Source: Thermococcus sp. 21S9 (GTDB lineage: Archaea; Methanobacteriota_B; Thermococci; Thermococcales; Thermococcaceae). From it: DNA of 64,000 nt. The stretch covers positions 930,001 to 994,000 of the forward strand of contig NZ_SNUS01000001.1 of the NCBI RefSeq assembly GCF_012027635.1, given 5' to 3'. This document shows positions 9,359 to 19,092 of this stretch, in pieces (position 1 is the first letter of the stretch; every line of letters begins with the position of its first letter). A model generated the notes under the pieces. It was not told the origin of the DNA. It made no database searches and saw only the letters and a list, made by a program, of their open reading frames with translations. Made by a program: the position numbers and the translations under genes.

Positions 9359-10213
9359 TCACGCCCTGTACGATGCCGGAACGTGAACGGGCTTTTTGAC
9401 GTTGATGTCAGTAACAACGAACTCGTCGTAGACGTGGCCCACCTCGTGGACCTCGACGGGCGTTCCCGTCGGTTGCACCGTTCTGAGCGTCATTTCTATT
9501 CTGTATGCCATTCTGCCCCCGACGAAGGTTCCGTTCCTGAACCTCAGCTCAAGAATCCCGTTCGTGACGTTCAGGCTGACGTTGGTGTTTGAGCCCAGGA
9601 AGGCCGAGGCTATGGTCTCGAGGTCCTCCTTTGTGATTGGGTAGTAGAGCAGTTCGGTACCGTTGGCGTAGCTGACGTTGGAGGGCTTTCTCCTGAGGTA
9701 CTTCATGGCGAACGACACGGTGTTGTACTCCCAGGTAAAGTTCAGTATCTTCGAAACGTTCAGCTTCGACGTCGCGTTGGTGAGCTTAATCCAGCTCCCG
9801 CTTGCGAAGATGTATATGTCGTTGCCCTTCACAACCTGGCGGGTGAAGATTGAGGCCCCGCCCGGAAAGGTGACCGTGGTTATGTTGATGGAAGCTTCCC
9901 TGTTCTTCAGGTCCACGTAGCCGGCCTTCCGGTAGATGATGGTCATGTTCTCGCTCTGCGTGAGGTTGCCGACGGCCAGGTTCATCGTGAGCTTGAGGCT
10001 GGTGTTCTCAAAGTAGGTGAACTGCTCTATCTCCTTCATTTTCTCCAGAAGTTCCTCGGTCGTGTATGGCTTTGGTCCCGACGCTACTGGGGTCGTCGTT
10101 CCTGTATGGCTCCCTGAGGTGACGTTTGAAGCGCCGGGGGACTCGGTTGAAACGCACCCCGAAACGAAGGCCACCAGAATAACGGAGACCAGAACGAGTG
10201 CGAGCTTTCTCAT
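9359..10213 (-). CDS. Secreted lipoprotein, function unknown
   Basis: The 284-residue protein begins MRKLALVLVSVILVAFVSGC, a lipoprotein signal with Cys20 as the lipid-modified residue. A Ser/Thr/Gly-rich linker of about 25 residues follows, then a beta-rich domain with many Asn-x-Ser/Thr sequons, typical of extracellular Thermococcus proteins that are N-glycosylated. The domain resembles outer-surface LolA/LppX-like folds in its alternating strands, but I cannot name a family. ATG 10211-10213 is chosen because GGTGATAACC stands directly before it. It probably faces the outside of the cell, anchored in the membrane. Confidence 0.75.
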   Translation of the reverse strand: MRKLALVLVSVILVAFVSGCVSTESPGASNVTSGSHTGTTTPVASGPKPYTTEELLEKMKEIEQFTYFENTSLKLTMNLAVGNLTQSENMTIIYRKAGYVDLKNREASINITTVTFPGGASIFTRQVVKGNDIYIFASGSWIKLTNATSKLNVSKILNFTWEYNTVSFAMKYLRRKPSNVSYANGTELLYYPITKEDLETIASAFLGSNTNVSLNVTNGILELRFRNGTFVGGRMAYRIEMTLRTVQPTGTPVEVHEVGHVYDEFVVTDINVKKPVHVPASYRA

Positions 10214-10341
10214 GGTTATCACCCTTCCTGTACCCCGAGGGGATACCTTTAACTTGTAGCACTTTGGAGAGCCACTGGTTGGTACAACTTCTACAATTTA
10301 AAAATTTCCTCCTGTGCGTGGAATATCAAAAAGAGAAGAGG

Positions 10342-11661
10342 TCACCTGAACCTCCTCAGCGCCATCTCCGCCGCGACGCTTATCGGGTCAATCGTCGGGC
10401 TTATCGGCGGGGCATAGGCTGTCTCAAGGTAAACGATATCTTCTACCGTCGCTCCCTTCTGAGCTAAGGCCGAGAGCGTCATTATCCTTCCCCAGACCCT
10501 CTCACCGCCGACTATCTGCGCTCCGACGAGCTTCCTGTCGGACTTCCTGAAGAGGACCTTGACCGTTATCGGCTTTCCGCCGGGGTAGTACTCGGGCTTC
10601 GTTGAGCCTTTGAACTTGCCGATGGCAACTTTAATCCCTTCTTTCTTCGCCCTCTCCTCGGTGATGCCGAAAGTGCCTATCTCGAGGCCGAAGAGCTCGG
10701 TTATGGTAGTGTTGAAGACGGGCCTGAAGGAGACGTCCTTACCTACTATGTGCTCAGCAGCGACCTTTGCCATTCTGACCGCTGAAGTTCCAAGCTGGCT
10801 GAGCGTTCTTTCCCCAGTTACAGCATCTATCACCTCGGCGCAGTCTCCTATCGCGTAGATGTCCGGGTCACTCGTCTGGAGGTGCTCGTTGACCACTATC
10901 CCCCTGTTCACCTCAAGCCCTGCCTCCTTTGCGAGGTCCGTGTTGGCCCTGACGCCGGTCGCAACGAGAACCAGCTCGGTCGGAACCTCCTCGTCGCCTA
11001 TCCTAACCGCCTCGACTGGACTGCCGATTATCTCGCTAACTCCAACGCCGAAGCGGAAGGAGACGCCGTTCGCCTCCATCTCCTTCTGGACGAGCTTCGC
11101 GGTGTCTTTGTCGAGCATCGTCGGCATAAGCCTGTCCATCAGCTCAACGACCAGAACTTCCATTCCGAGCTTCGCGAAGGCCTCGGCCCCCTCGAGGCCG
11201 ATTAGACCCGCGCCGATGACCACCGCTTTCTTCGGCTTCCTCTCGGCGATGTAAGCTTTAATCCTCCTCACGTCGTCGAGGCTCTTGAGCGTGAAGACGC
11301 CCTCGTTCTGAACCCCTTTAATCGGCGGGATGAAAGCTTTGGAGCCGACGGCAAGGACGAGCTTGTCGTAGGGAACCTCGCCCTTGTCGGTGATTACGAC
11401 CTTCCTCTCGCGGTCTATCGCCTTTGCCTCGGTGTTGAGCATGAGCTTTATCTTCTGCTTCTCATAGAACTCGTTTGGAAAGACGATGACGTCTTCGGGC
11501 TTCTCTATCGTCCCGCTGATGACGTGAGGTAAAGCGCAGGGCGAGTACTGCATCGTACTTTCCTTCCCGATGACGATGATTTCGGCCTTCCTGTCAAGCT
11601 TCCTCATAAAGAGGGCGAAGTTGCTTCCCGCGGTTCCAGAACCGATAACGACGATTTTCAT
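10342..11661 (-). CDS. CoA-disulfide reductase / NADH oxidase-type pyridine nucleotide-disulfide oxidoreductase
   Basis: The 439-residue flavoprotein has the FAD motif VVIGSGTAGSNFAL at its start, a single redox Cys in YSPCALPH (about residue 43), a second Rossmann fold VVIGAGLIGLEGAEAFAKLG for NAD(P)H, and the ATGVRANTDLAKEAGL and YAIGDCAEV signatures. One cysteine without a CxxC pair is the hallmark of the CoA-disulfide reductase, NADH oxidase and NADPH:elemental-sulfur reductase group. In Thermococcales such enzymes reduce CoA disulfide, polysulfide or oxygen. The MKIVVIG start is preferred over a longer frame because GGTGGTG precedes it; TTTTTATACC upstream is a likely TATA box. The exact substrate cannot be chosen from sequence. 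Confidence 0.87.
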   Translation of the reverse strand: MKIVVIGSGTAGSNFALFMRKLDRKAEIIVIGKESTMQYSPCALPHVISGTIEKPEDVIVFPNEFYEKQKIKLMLNTEAKAIDRERKVVITDKGEVPYDKLVLAVGSKAFIPPIKGVQNEGVFTLKSLDDVRRIKAYIAERKPKKAVVIGAGLIGLEGAEAFAKLGMEVLVVELMDRLMPTMLDKDTAKLVQKEMEANGVSFRFGVGVSEIIGSPVEAVRIGDEEVPTELVLVATGVRANTDLAKEAGLEVNRGIVVNEHLQTSDPDIYAIGDCAEVIDAVTGERTLSQLGTSAVRMAKVAAEHIVGKDVSFRPVFNTTITELFGLEIGTFGITEERAKKEGIKVAIGKFKGSTKPEYYPGGKPITVKVLFRKSDRKLVGAQIVGGERVWGRIMTLSALAQKGATVEDIVYLETAYAPPISPTIDPISVAAEMALRRFR

Positions 11662-11772
11662 GAGCACCACCAGCTTGAGAAGGGCGGGGAGGTATAAAAA
11701 GTTGGCTTTGGAAATGGCGTTGTCTTTTTCAAAAGAATGCGCAGGAGAGGAGACAAACGTCAAGGTTTCCCG

Positions 11773-14088
11773 TCAGCGCATCCACTTCCTTGCTATCACC
11801 GCGACGATGAGGGCCATGAAGACGGCTCCGGTTAGGGCTTCAAGGGCGCTCAAAGCCTTGAGCCAGCCCGTAGGGTGCATGTCGCCGTAGCCGAGGGTTG
11901 TGAAGGTTACGAGGGAGTAGTAGAGGGCGTTGGCGAAACGGACAACAATGTTTGAAGTTTTAGGAAAGCCGTCAATTAGTTTGCTCCATATTGTGTAGGG
12001 GACGGCGTTTCCAATGATTACGAGCAACGACACACCAATTATACGCTCCCAGCTTGTGCCATAGAGGGATATCCAGTCTCCAAGAACTACTTCTCCAACA
12101 TATCCAAGCAAATACAAGAACTGGAAAGTTGCTATTGAAACGGTTATGATTAAGCTCACAAAAACTATTGGGACAATCGCAACCAACAGCTTTAGGAGTT
12201 CTTTCCAGATGTTCGACGAGTTGAATAGCCACGTGGTCAGCCAGTCTTGGAGATTTAGTAGGTGTCTAACTCCCCATATTGAAGTTGCTTTTTGGACTGC
12301 GGATTCTGAGAGCTTAGATTCCCGGATTTTCCTCTTAGCTCTCATTTCAAGGACGAACATTCTATCGGCTTCGTCACGTTTGCCTTCTTTTTCAAAACTC
12401 AACCTCTGAACGCGAAGGGCTTCTATCATAGCCTGTGGATTTGAGAAACATGAACTGAAAAACTCCCAGAGTTTGGAAAGATTTGTTTCGCTTTTTAGGC
12501 TTCCTAAAAAGTCAGCTCCCTGTCTGAAGTCGCAGTTAGCAAGGCTTAGTTCATCATGAAACTTGGGAGTTGGTTCGCTGGTGTCTGTGTTTTCTTGTTC
12601 AACAAAAACCGCCAATCGTTCAAAGATTGAACCATCAAAGCTCGTTTTTCCTTTGAAAGTTGCTAGGGAGAAATTTACCTCGTTTTTAAATTCAATTCCT
12701 TTGAAATGTGTAGTACCATGAAATATTGCATCCTTAAAGTTAGCCCCTTCTTTAAATATTGTAAAGTTAAAAGATACCTCTTTAAACTCTGCTCTATTAA
12801 ATGAGACATTGCTGTTGAATACAGAATTGGTAATTTCTACTTTTTTTGTAACTTGTGCGTTTGAAAACTTAATCTGTTCACTAAATTTGCATTTATTTAT
12901 TAAAAAATCTTGACATTTTATTCCGGTGAAATCTATACCTGTGTTGAATATGATATTATAAAACAGTGCTTTTGTGAATTTAGCATTCCTGAAAAATACA
13001 CAGGTATCATAGAGCATTATCAATGTTTGTGATTCGTACAGATTTTCAATGTCTTCTCTTTTATCAAAGTTCTCAAGAACATCTTTTAGTGTATCTCCAC
13101 AGAGGATTAAATTATCCACGAGGTCATACCCTTGTAAGTATTCTCTGATGCTTCTAGTAAACTCCAAAGGTGATGTAAATACCAAATTAAGAAACTTAGC
13201 ACTATCAAACACACCATTATTAAAAAGTGTAATCCCTACAAACGTACATTCTACAAATTTAACCTCTCTAAAGGTGCTATTCCAGAAAAAGATTATTGTC
13301 GGTGTTTTTTCCGTTCCAAATTGGCAATATTCAAAGTTTCCCTTATTCATTTCTACAAAATTAAAGTGAGCTCCACTGAGGAATGTTATTTTTTCGAATT
13401 TGACATGGTCAAAGTTGGCACAGCAAAATATCGCATCGTCCGTAAATATTGTTTTAAAAAATACTACTTCAGCATTAAAAGAGGTTTCACAAAAAATTGC
13501 TTTTCCATGAAATTGGGTTTCTATGAACAAAACTACCGTATTTCCGGTATCTATCTCCAAATCTTCTAAACTTATGTTCATCATCCATGCAGCTAGTTCA
13601 GGATGAGTGGATAATAACTTTTGGATTTGGTCTAATTTAAATTTAGAATTGAATACTGAGGCTTTGAACTCAACATCTGCTTTAAAGCATGTCTTATTAA
13701 ATACAACACTACTATTGAAGATACTCTTTTTGAATGATATCCATCCTTCAAATGTCACGTGAGAAAAGTTTACATAATTCTTAAACACTGTGTTCTCAAA
13801 CGTAAATTTTTGATTCCACTCATTGCCTTCTTCATCTATGTATTTGATAGGCACATCAGGAACCTCGGGAAATACATACCCCCTTGCATCTACAGCCTCC
13901 TCAAAAACCAGCCTCTTTATCTTCCTTCCGCCAACTTCAATCTCCTCAACCCTCGGCTTAAACCGCTCCAGAAACTTCCTGTAAAACTCCCTCGCCTCTT
14001 CCTCACTCTTTTTCGGCTTGTGAAAAATGCAGTACTCTTGGTTGGCAGTTTCAGGGTCGCAGTTCCCAAAATCTTCCCTCTTACACAT
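11773..14088 (-). CDS. Pentapeptide-type repeat protein fused to a two-helix potassium-channel pore
   Basis: The 771-residue protein has three parts. Residues 1-45 hold CKREDFGNCDPETANQEYC and a nearby His, a possible metal-binding finger. Residues 80-530 are a long run of pentapeptide-like repeats with a phenylalanine about every five residues (F-x-x-A/C/V-x-F), expected to form a right-handed beta-helix. Residues 615-771 contain membrane helices and the ion-channel pore sequence TTLGYGDMHPTGW, close to the TVGYGD selectivity filter. It should sit in the membrane with the beta-helix in the cytoplasm as a sensor or gate, but ligand and role are unknown. The repeat portion is A+T-rich whereas both ends match the chromosome, suggesting repeat expansion or an acquired segment. 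Confidence 0.75.
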   Translation of the reverse strand: MCKREDFGNCDPETANQEYCIFHKPKKSEEEAREFYRKFLERFKPRVEEIEVGGRKIKRLVFEEAVDARGYVFPEVPDVPIKYIDEEGNEWNQKFTFENTVFKNYVNFSHVTFEGWISFKKSIFNSSVVFNKTCFKADVEFKASVFNSKFKLDQIQKLLSTHPELAAWMMNISLEDLEIDTGNTVVLFIETQFHGKAIFCETSFNAEVVFFKTIFTDDAIFCCANFDHVKFEKITFLSGAHFNFVEMNKGNFEYCQFGTEKTPTIIFFWNSTFREVKFVECTFVGITLFNNGVFDSAKFLNLVFTSPLEFTRSIREYLQGYDLVDNLILCGDTLKDVLENFDKREDIENLYESQTLIMLYDTCVFFRNAKFTKALFYNIIFNTGIDFTGIKCQDFLINKCKFSEQIKFSNAQVTKKVEITNSVFNSNVSFNRAEFKEVSFNFTIFKEGANFKDAIFHGTTHFKGIEFKNEVNFSLATFKGKTSFDGSIFERLAVFVEQENTDTSEPTPKFHDELSLANCDFRQGADFLGSLKSETNLSKLWEFFSSCFSNPQAMIEALRVQRLSFEKEGKRDEADRMFVLEMRAKRKIRESKLSESAVQKATSIWGVRHLLNLQDWLTTWLFNSSNIWKELLKLLVAIVPIVFVSLIITVSIATFQFLYLLGYVGEVVLGDWISLYGTSWERIIGVSLLVIIGNAVPYTIWSKLIDGFPKTSNIVVRFANALYYSLVTFTTLGYGDMHPTGWLKALSALEALTGAVFMALIVAVIARKWMR

Positions 14089-14168
14089 GGCTCTATATTA
14101 CCGAACTCGATGATAAAAACATTTTGGCTCAGCAAAATTAGCCAGCAACCAAAATCAAAAGAAAGACT

Positions 14169-14876
<708 letters not shown>

Positions 14877-14956
14877 TTATAACCTTTTTCTTGACGGAGG
14901 GATGTTAATCGAAAGCGTTATCAAGTTGGGGGAGAATAAACGTTGAGGGTTGAGTG

Positions 14957-15148
14957 ATGGAAATTACCGTGAGAGTTCGAGTTCCTGAGGGGGCGGACGA
15001 GAAGGTCATCGGCGAGCTAGCGGAAGTGTTTGCACGTGCGCAGGTTCTGCGTTCCCTTGCAGTGGGGGGAAGACGTGTAAAACGTGAGAAGGCCTCCTGG
15101 AGGGAGCTACGTGAGTATCTTGAGGAGTACCGCGACCTTCGTGGATAG
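14957..15148 (+). CDS. VapB-type antitoxin
   Basis: The 63-residue protein starts MEITVRVRVPEGADEKVIGELAEVF, followed by a charged helical tail that would bind the toxin. It overlaps the start of a PIN-domain gene by 38 bases, the typical antitoxin-first arrangement. A GAGGG ribosome binding site precedes ATG 14957. Antitoxins of this sort neutralise the PIN RNase and repress their own operon; both roles are inferred from context. Confidence 0.7.
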   Translation: MEITVRVRVPEGADEKVIGELAEVFARAQVLRSLAVGGRRVKREKASWRELREYLEEYRDLRG

Positions 15149-15587
15149 CAGTGTCCTTTTGAACGTGATTTTTGAAACGGAGCTTACTGAGAGAGCAACT
15201 CGTTTGCTGTCCCTTGCAAAGTATCCCGTAGTCTCTGAGACAGTCATTGACGAGTGCGTGTACGTAACCCTACGCAGAAAAGCTTCAAAACGGGGAGTTC
15301 GTAGCATATACGACCTGAAGAAATTTCTCAAGACTGAGGAAGGTAGAGCTTTGATTCGAGAGTCCAATGAAGAAGTTCTCTCGTTTATAGCCAGTTATGA
15401 TATGGAGATTGTGAAGGACCCTGATATATTCCTTGCTCTTAGTCTGGCCGAGAAATATGGCCTTCTGTTTCACGATGCGAAGATACTGGGTTCAATGGTT
15501 GAAAACGGAATCAAAAGACTCGTTACCCTTGACAGGGACTTCGATGGAATCCCTATCATCGAAGTGTTAACTGATGAGGAAAAATAA
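15111..15587 (+). CDS. VapC-type toxin (PIN-domain ribonuclease)
   Basis: The 158-residue protein has the PIN-domain acidic residues in order: TFVDSSVLLN near the start, the Glu/Asp pair in VIDECVY, then DPDIFLALSLAEKYG and FHDAKIL, and TLDRDFDG near the end. It is expected to be a Mg2+-dependent RNase that is toxic when not bound by the upstream antitoxin. I chose GTG 15111 because GGAGGG lies 6 bases before it and the PIN fold begins right after; the upstream ATG at 15084 has no binding site and adds residues not expected in the family. The gene overlaps the antitoxin gene, so translation is coupled. Confidence 0.75.
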   Translation: MSILRSTATFVDSSVLLNVIFETELTERATRLLSLAKYPVVSETVIDECVYVTLRRKASKRGVRSIYDLKKFLKTEEGRALIRESNEEVLSFIASYDMEIVKDPDIFLALSLAEKYGLLFHDAKILGSMVENGIKRLVTLDRDFDGIPIIEVLTDEEK

Positions 15588-15601
15588 AGAACCGATGAAA
15601 A

Positions 15602-16768
15602 TCACCCAATCTGGAACGCTGAGCTTCTCAGCTCTCCGCGCTCGAATCTGTACGGGTCGTACCACTCCCAGTTCAGGGAAACCTTAGAACGACCCTTCGA
15701 GATTAGCTCGGCCATGGCCTGGGCAACGGCCGGTGCCATCATGAAGCCGTGTCCAGAGAAGCCCGCCGCGATGTAGAAGTTTTCGAGGAGCTTCCCGATT
15801 GCCGGGTTGCTGTCGGGAGTTTTGGCGTAGAAGCCGGCCCACTGCCTCACAACGTGGGCGTAGCGGAGCGGGGGAGCGATTCTCACGGCGTAGCGGAGAA
15901 CCCCGCGCAGGAAGTCGTAGGTCGGCTCAACGTCGTCTAAACTCTTCGCCTCGTGCTCTATCCCAGCACCGCAGATGATTCCGCCGTCCTCGCCGTCCTG
16001 AATTATGTAGGCGTCTTCCCACGCTGGCGGGCACACCAAAGGCTCTGCCTGTCCCCTCTCAAGCGGTTCCGTTTTGACGAGCTGGTGCTTGTAGGCCTTA
16101 ATCGGGACGAGGTCGCGCTTTAAGCCCGCCATCTCGTTGATTAGGGGCGCCCAGGCGTTGGAGGCATTTAGAACCGCGTCAACCTTAACGCTCTCAACCT
16201 TCCCGTTGCTCCTGAACTTTACGGCGATTATGGTCTCTCCTTCGCGCTCAAATCCAACGACCTCTGTGTGCTCGCGCGCGTCAACGCCAAGCTCCCTCGC
16301 TTTCTGCAGATAGGCGAAGAGCGTCTTGAAGGGATTCGCCTTGGCGTCCTTCGGGTTCCACGCTCCCGCCAAAAACGGCTCGGTGTTGAGGATGGGCACT
16401 ATCTCCTTCGCCTCATCCATGTCGATGAGCCTCGTCGGGACGCCGAAGCGGTTCTGCAACTTTATGTTGGCTTTGAACGCCTCAACTTCTTCTTCGCTCG
16501 TCGCCAAGAACAGGTAGCCGGTCTGGTTGAAGCCTATATCCGCCTCAAGCTCCTCCTCGAGTTTCTCCCAGCGCTCAACCGAGTGCTTCATGAGCCTGAT
16601 GTTGGCCTCGTCTGTGAACTGGGCGCGTATTCCAGTGGCACAGCGGAAGGTGGAGCCTGAGCCGAAGTAGTTCTTCTCGAAGAGGACAACCTCCTCGCCG
16701 AGCTTGGCCAGCTCGTAGGCCGTGGCGACCCCGATTATTCCGCCTCCGATTACCGCGATTCTACTCAT
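15602..16768 (-). CDS. L-proline dehydrogenase beta subunit (catalytic, FAD)
   Basis: The 388-residue DAO-superfamily flavoprotein has the FAD motif IAVIGGGIIGVATAYELAKLG at residues 4-24, the GSGSTFRCATGIRAQF region, and the C-terminal AAGFSGHGFMMAPAVAQAM. It is the last gene of a four-gene operon matching the hetero-oligomeric dye-linked L-proline dehydrogenase of Thermococcus and Pyrococcus, where the beta subunit oxidises L-proline to pyrroline-5-carboxylate. ATG 16768 overlaps the upstream small Fe-S gene by 8 bases. It is a clear paralogue of the protein at 3924-5084. Confidence 0.87.
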   Translation of the reverse strand: MSRIAVIGGGIIGVATAYELAKLGEEVVLFEKNYFGSGSTFRCATGIRAQFTDEANIRLMKHSVERWEKLEEELEADIGFNQTGYLFLATSEEEVEAFKANIKLQNRFGVPTRLIDMDEAKEIVPILNTEPFLAGAWNPKDAKANPFKTLFAYLQKARELGVDAREHTEVVGFEREGETIIAVKFRSNGKVESVKVDAVLNASNAWAPLINEMAGLKRDLVPIKAYKHQLVKTEPLERGQAEPLVCPPAWEDAYIIQDGEDGGIICGAGIEHEAKSLDDVEPTYDFLRGVLRYAVRIAPPLRYAHVVRQWAGFYAKTPDSNPAIGKLLENFYIAAGFSGHGFMMAPAVAQAMAELISKGRSKVSLNWEWYDPYRFERGELRSSAFQIG

Positions 16769-17033
16769 CGGCACCACCCACGATGACCTCTACGCGGACC
16801 GGCCGAATCGGGACCCTCGCCTTCGGGAGCGGTATCTCCTCGGGCCTCTTCCCGGTCTTCCTTGCGAGGATTGAGATTACGATTGGAATGCACGTCCTCC
16901 CTTGGCACGGCCCCATGCCGACGCGGAGGAGCCTTTTAATTTCCTCGATGTCCGTGACGCCGGAATCGATGAGCCTCTCGACGTCTTCAACCGTTACGTC
17001 GTTACAGCGGCAGACGATTTTCTTCCCGGTCAT
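16761..17033 (-). CDS. BFD-like 2Fe-2S subunit of proline dehydrogenase
   Basis: This 90-residue protein has four cysteines in the bacterioferritin-associated-ferredoxin-like pattern: IVCRCNDVTVEDV at the start and GMGPCQGRTC in the middle. Such domains bind a 2Fe-2S cluster. The gene starts by an ATGA overlap with the ferredoxin-like gene and ends inside the start region of the beta gene. The same domain is fused to the C-terminus of the alpha-like protein at 2443-3921. A role in passing electrons between subunits is inferred. Confidence 0.85.
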   Translation of the reverse strand: MTGKKIVCRCNDVTVEDVERLIDSGVTDIEEIKRLLRVGMGPCQGRTCIPIVISILARKTGKRPEEIPLPKARVPIRPVRVEVIVGGADE

Positions 17034-17536
17034 TCTCTCACCACCCTAACCGCCCGAACATCCCAGGCCAGCTCAATCGGCACCTCGACGACGAGTATCG
17101 GCGTGTCGCCCTTGCTCTTCTCCCTCGGGACGACGGTGATTACCTTCCCCTTTCCGACCGGCTCGCCGACTCTGTTGAGGAGAACGACCTCCTCGCCCCG
17201 CTCCGGAACTGGAAGAAGCTCGTGGGGCATCGTTATGCGCGCTTTGTCGCCGACGTAGTGCACCATGAAAAACGCCAGACCTGGACAGATTTGGACGCAG
17301 AGGGAGCAACCGATGCACTTGTCGTAGTCGACAATCGGCAGGTCGTTCGGGGTGGGCATGTTTATCGCGCCCGTCGGACATATCTCCCTGCACGGGGCGC
17401 AGGGTATCTCCTGGGGGCACTCGGGAACTGCAACGGGCCTCTTCCTGAGCCTCTCCTCGCTCGGCTTCGGAATTATCGAGAACAGCTCCTCCGGGGTTAT
17501 GTATCCCCTCTGAAGGTAGGGCGGTACCTCGCTCAT
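17030..17536 (-). CDS. 4Fe-4S ferredoxin-like subunit of proline dehydrogenase
   Basis: The 168-residue protein carries two cysteine clusters, CPQEIPCAPCREICP and CIGCSLCVQICP, enough for two 4Fe-4S clusters, followed by a beta-rich C-terminal part of about 70 residues. It lies between the alpha gene and the small 2Fe-2S gene with four-base ATGA overlaps on both sides. It would be the electron-transfer subunit of the four-subunit proline dehydrogenase, delivering electrons towards NAD or ferredoxin; the acceptor is not evident from sequence. Confidence 0.87.
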   Translation of the reverse strand: MSEVPPYLQRGYITPEELFSIIPKPSEERLRKRPVAVPECPQEIPCAPCREICPTGAINMPTPNDLPIVDYDKCIGCSLCVQICPGLAFFMVHYVGDKARITMPHELLPVPERGEEVVLLNRVGEPVGKGKVITVVPREKSKGDTPILVVEVPIELAWDVRAVRVVRE

Positions 17537-18972
17537 GCTCTCGCCTCCGCGAGTATTTTCCTAATCCCCTCCGCCACGTGCCTGCCGAAGGGCCCGGAGC
17601 GGAACTCGTCGAGGTCGCGCTGGGCCTTCTCTATCTCCTCAACCCAGCTCTCGTTCGCTATTCTGAGCCTCAGCGCTGCTGCTATTCCCGCTATCTTGCC
17701 CTCGAGCATCGCGGTGGTTGCCTCCTCAATCCCGGCCGAATCCCCCGCAACGAAGATTCCCCGAACGGTCGTTTCCATCCATTCGTCGCGAACCGCCACG
17801 TGGCCACCCAGCTCGCGGACGTACTTTATCTGACAGCCGGCCTGGTGGAGCAGTTCGATGCTGGGCCTCAGGCCAACGGCGAGCGCTATGACGTCGACCT
17901 CGAACGTCTTCTCGGTTCCCGGAATCGGCCTCCAGTTCTCGTCGAGCTGGGCCACAACGGCTCTCTCGACCTTTTCCCTTCCTTCGGCGCGGAGGATGGT
18001 GTGTCTCGTGAGTATCGGAACTCCAAGGCGCCTGACCTTCGCCGCGTGGACGAAGTAGCCTCCGACTTTGGGCATGGCCTCAACTATCGCCTTCACCTCG
18101 ACGCCGGCCTGAATGAGCTGGTAGGCGAGGATAAGCCCCACGTTTCCCGCTCCAACGATGAGAACCCTGTCTCCGGGTTTGACGCCGTAGGTGTTCATGA
18201 GCGTCTGGATTGCTCCGGCGCCGTAAACCCCGGGTAAATCGTTGTTCTCGAAGGGAATCATCCTCTCCATCGCGCCGGTGGCGACGATAACCGCCCTTCC
18301 CCGGAACTCTATCAGCTCACGCTCCTTTCTGACGGCTAAGATGAGCTTCTCTTCGTCCTCCTGGAAGATGCCGACGGCAGAGGTTTCGAGAAAGACCTCG
18401 ACGTTCTCACTCTTCCTCAGCTCCTCCTCGAGGATTCTCGCGATTTCCACTCCCCTGACTCCCGCGAACTGCTCGCGCTTTCCAAAGAACTTGTGGGTCT
18501 GCTTGACGAGCTGGCCACCGAGGGTGTGGTTCTCGTCTATGAGAACAACCTTCGCTCCGGCCCTCGATGCGTGGATTGCCGCCATCAGGCCCGCAGGACC
18601 ACCACCTACCACGATGATGTCCGCCCTAACGACCTTCGCATCTTTGAATTCCGGTGGCTTGGCCTTCGTCGGGAGCCTGGACCTTCCGTGCTGGCGCTCT
18701 ATCCTCATGCCGTCCTCGACGAGGGTTATGCACGTCCTGACGTTTGGAATCCCGTTGACGACCATCAGGCAGGAGGAACACTTGCCGATGGCGCAGAAGA
18801 GGCCCCTCGGGCGCTTTTCGTTCGGGGAGTAGTTGAGGACCCTAATTCCCGAGGCGTGTAAAGCTGTTGCTATCGTCTCGCCCTCGTAGGCCCTGATAGG
18901 TTTTCCTTCGAAGTATATTGTAACTTCTCTACCGCGTTCAAACCTGAGAACAGGATGTTCATTGAGGCGCAT
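17533..18972 (-). CDS. L-proline dehydrogenase alpha subunit (NADH dehydrogenase-like flavoprotein)
   Basis: The 479-residue protein has an N-terminal 2Fe-2S domain with Cys60, Cys65, Cys68 and Cys81 (FCAIGKCSSC and TC), an FAD fold IIVVGGGPAGLMAAIHASRAG, and a complete second Rossmann fold VLIVGAGNVGLILAYQL. It ends with FVAGDSAGIEEATTAMLEG, the second FAD-contact motif. In the heterotetrameric archaeal enzyme this subunit links proline oxidation to a pyridine nucleotide or artificial dye. It is the first gene of the operon, which is transcribed leftwards. Unlike its paralogue at 2443-3921 it has all cofactor motifs and no fused BFD domain. Confidence 0.87.
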   Translation of the reverse strand: MRLNEHPVLRFERGREVTIYFEGKPIRAYEGETIATALHASGIRVLNYSPNEKRPRGLFCAIGKCSSCLMVVNGIPNVRTCITLVEDGMRIERQHGRSRLPTKAKPPEFKDAKVVRADIIVVGGGPAGLMAAIHASRAGAKVVLIDENHTLGGQLVKQTHKFFGKREQFAGVRGVEIARILEEELRKSENVEVFLETSAVGIFQEDEEKLILAVRKERELIEFRGRAVIVATGAMERMIPFENNDLPGVYGAGAIQTLMNTYGVKPGDRVLIVGAGNVGLILAYQLIQAGVEVKAIVEAMPKVGGYFVHAAKVRRLGVPILTRHTILRAEGREKVERAVVAQLDENWRPIPGTEKTFEVDVIALAVGLRPSIELLHQAGCQIKYVRELGGHVAVRDEWMETTVRGIFVAGDSAGIEEATTAMLEGKIAGIAAALRLRIANESWVEEIEKAQRDLDEFRSGPFGRHVAEGIRKILAEARA

Positions 18973-19062
18973 TAAGCGTCACCTATGAGCGAATGCTCCC
19001 ACGGGCTTATGAAAATTTTTCAACCCGATGGTGGGCAACCTTTGGTTTTCGAGCTACCAAAC

Positions 19063-19071
19063 CTTTATATA
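19063..19071 (+). promoter_or_regulatory. TATA box for the SRP RNA gene
   Basis: CTTTATATA preceded by CAAAC, a good BRE plus TATA element, lies about 27 bases before the predicted 5' end of the 7S RNA. It is one of the strongest-looking promoters in the window, as expected for an abundant stable RNA. Confidence 0.7.
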
Positions 19072-19092
19072 TCCGGGCTTGGAACTAACGTT

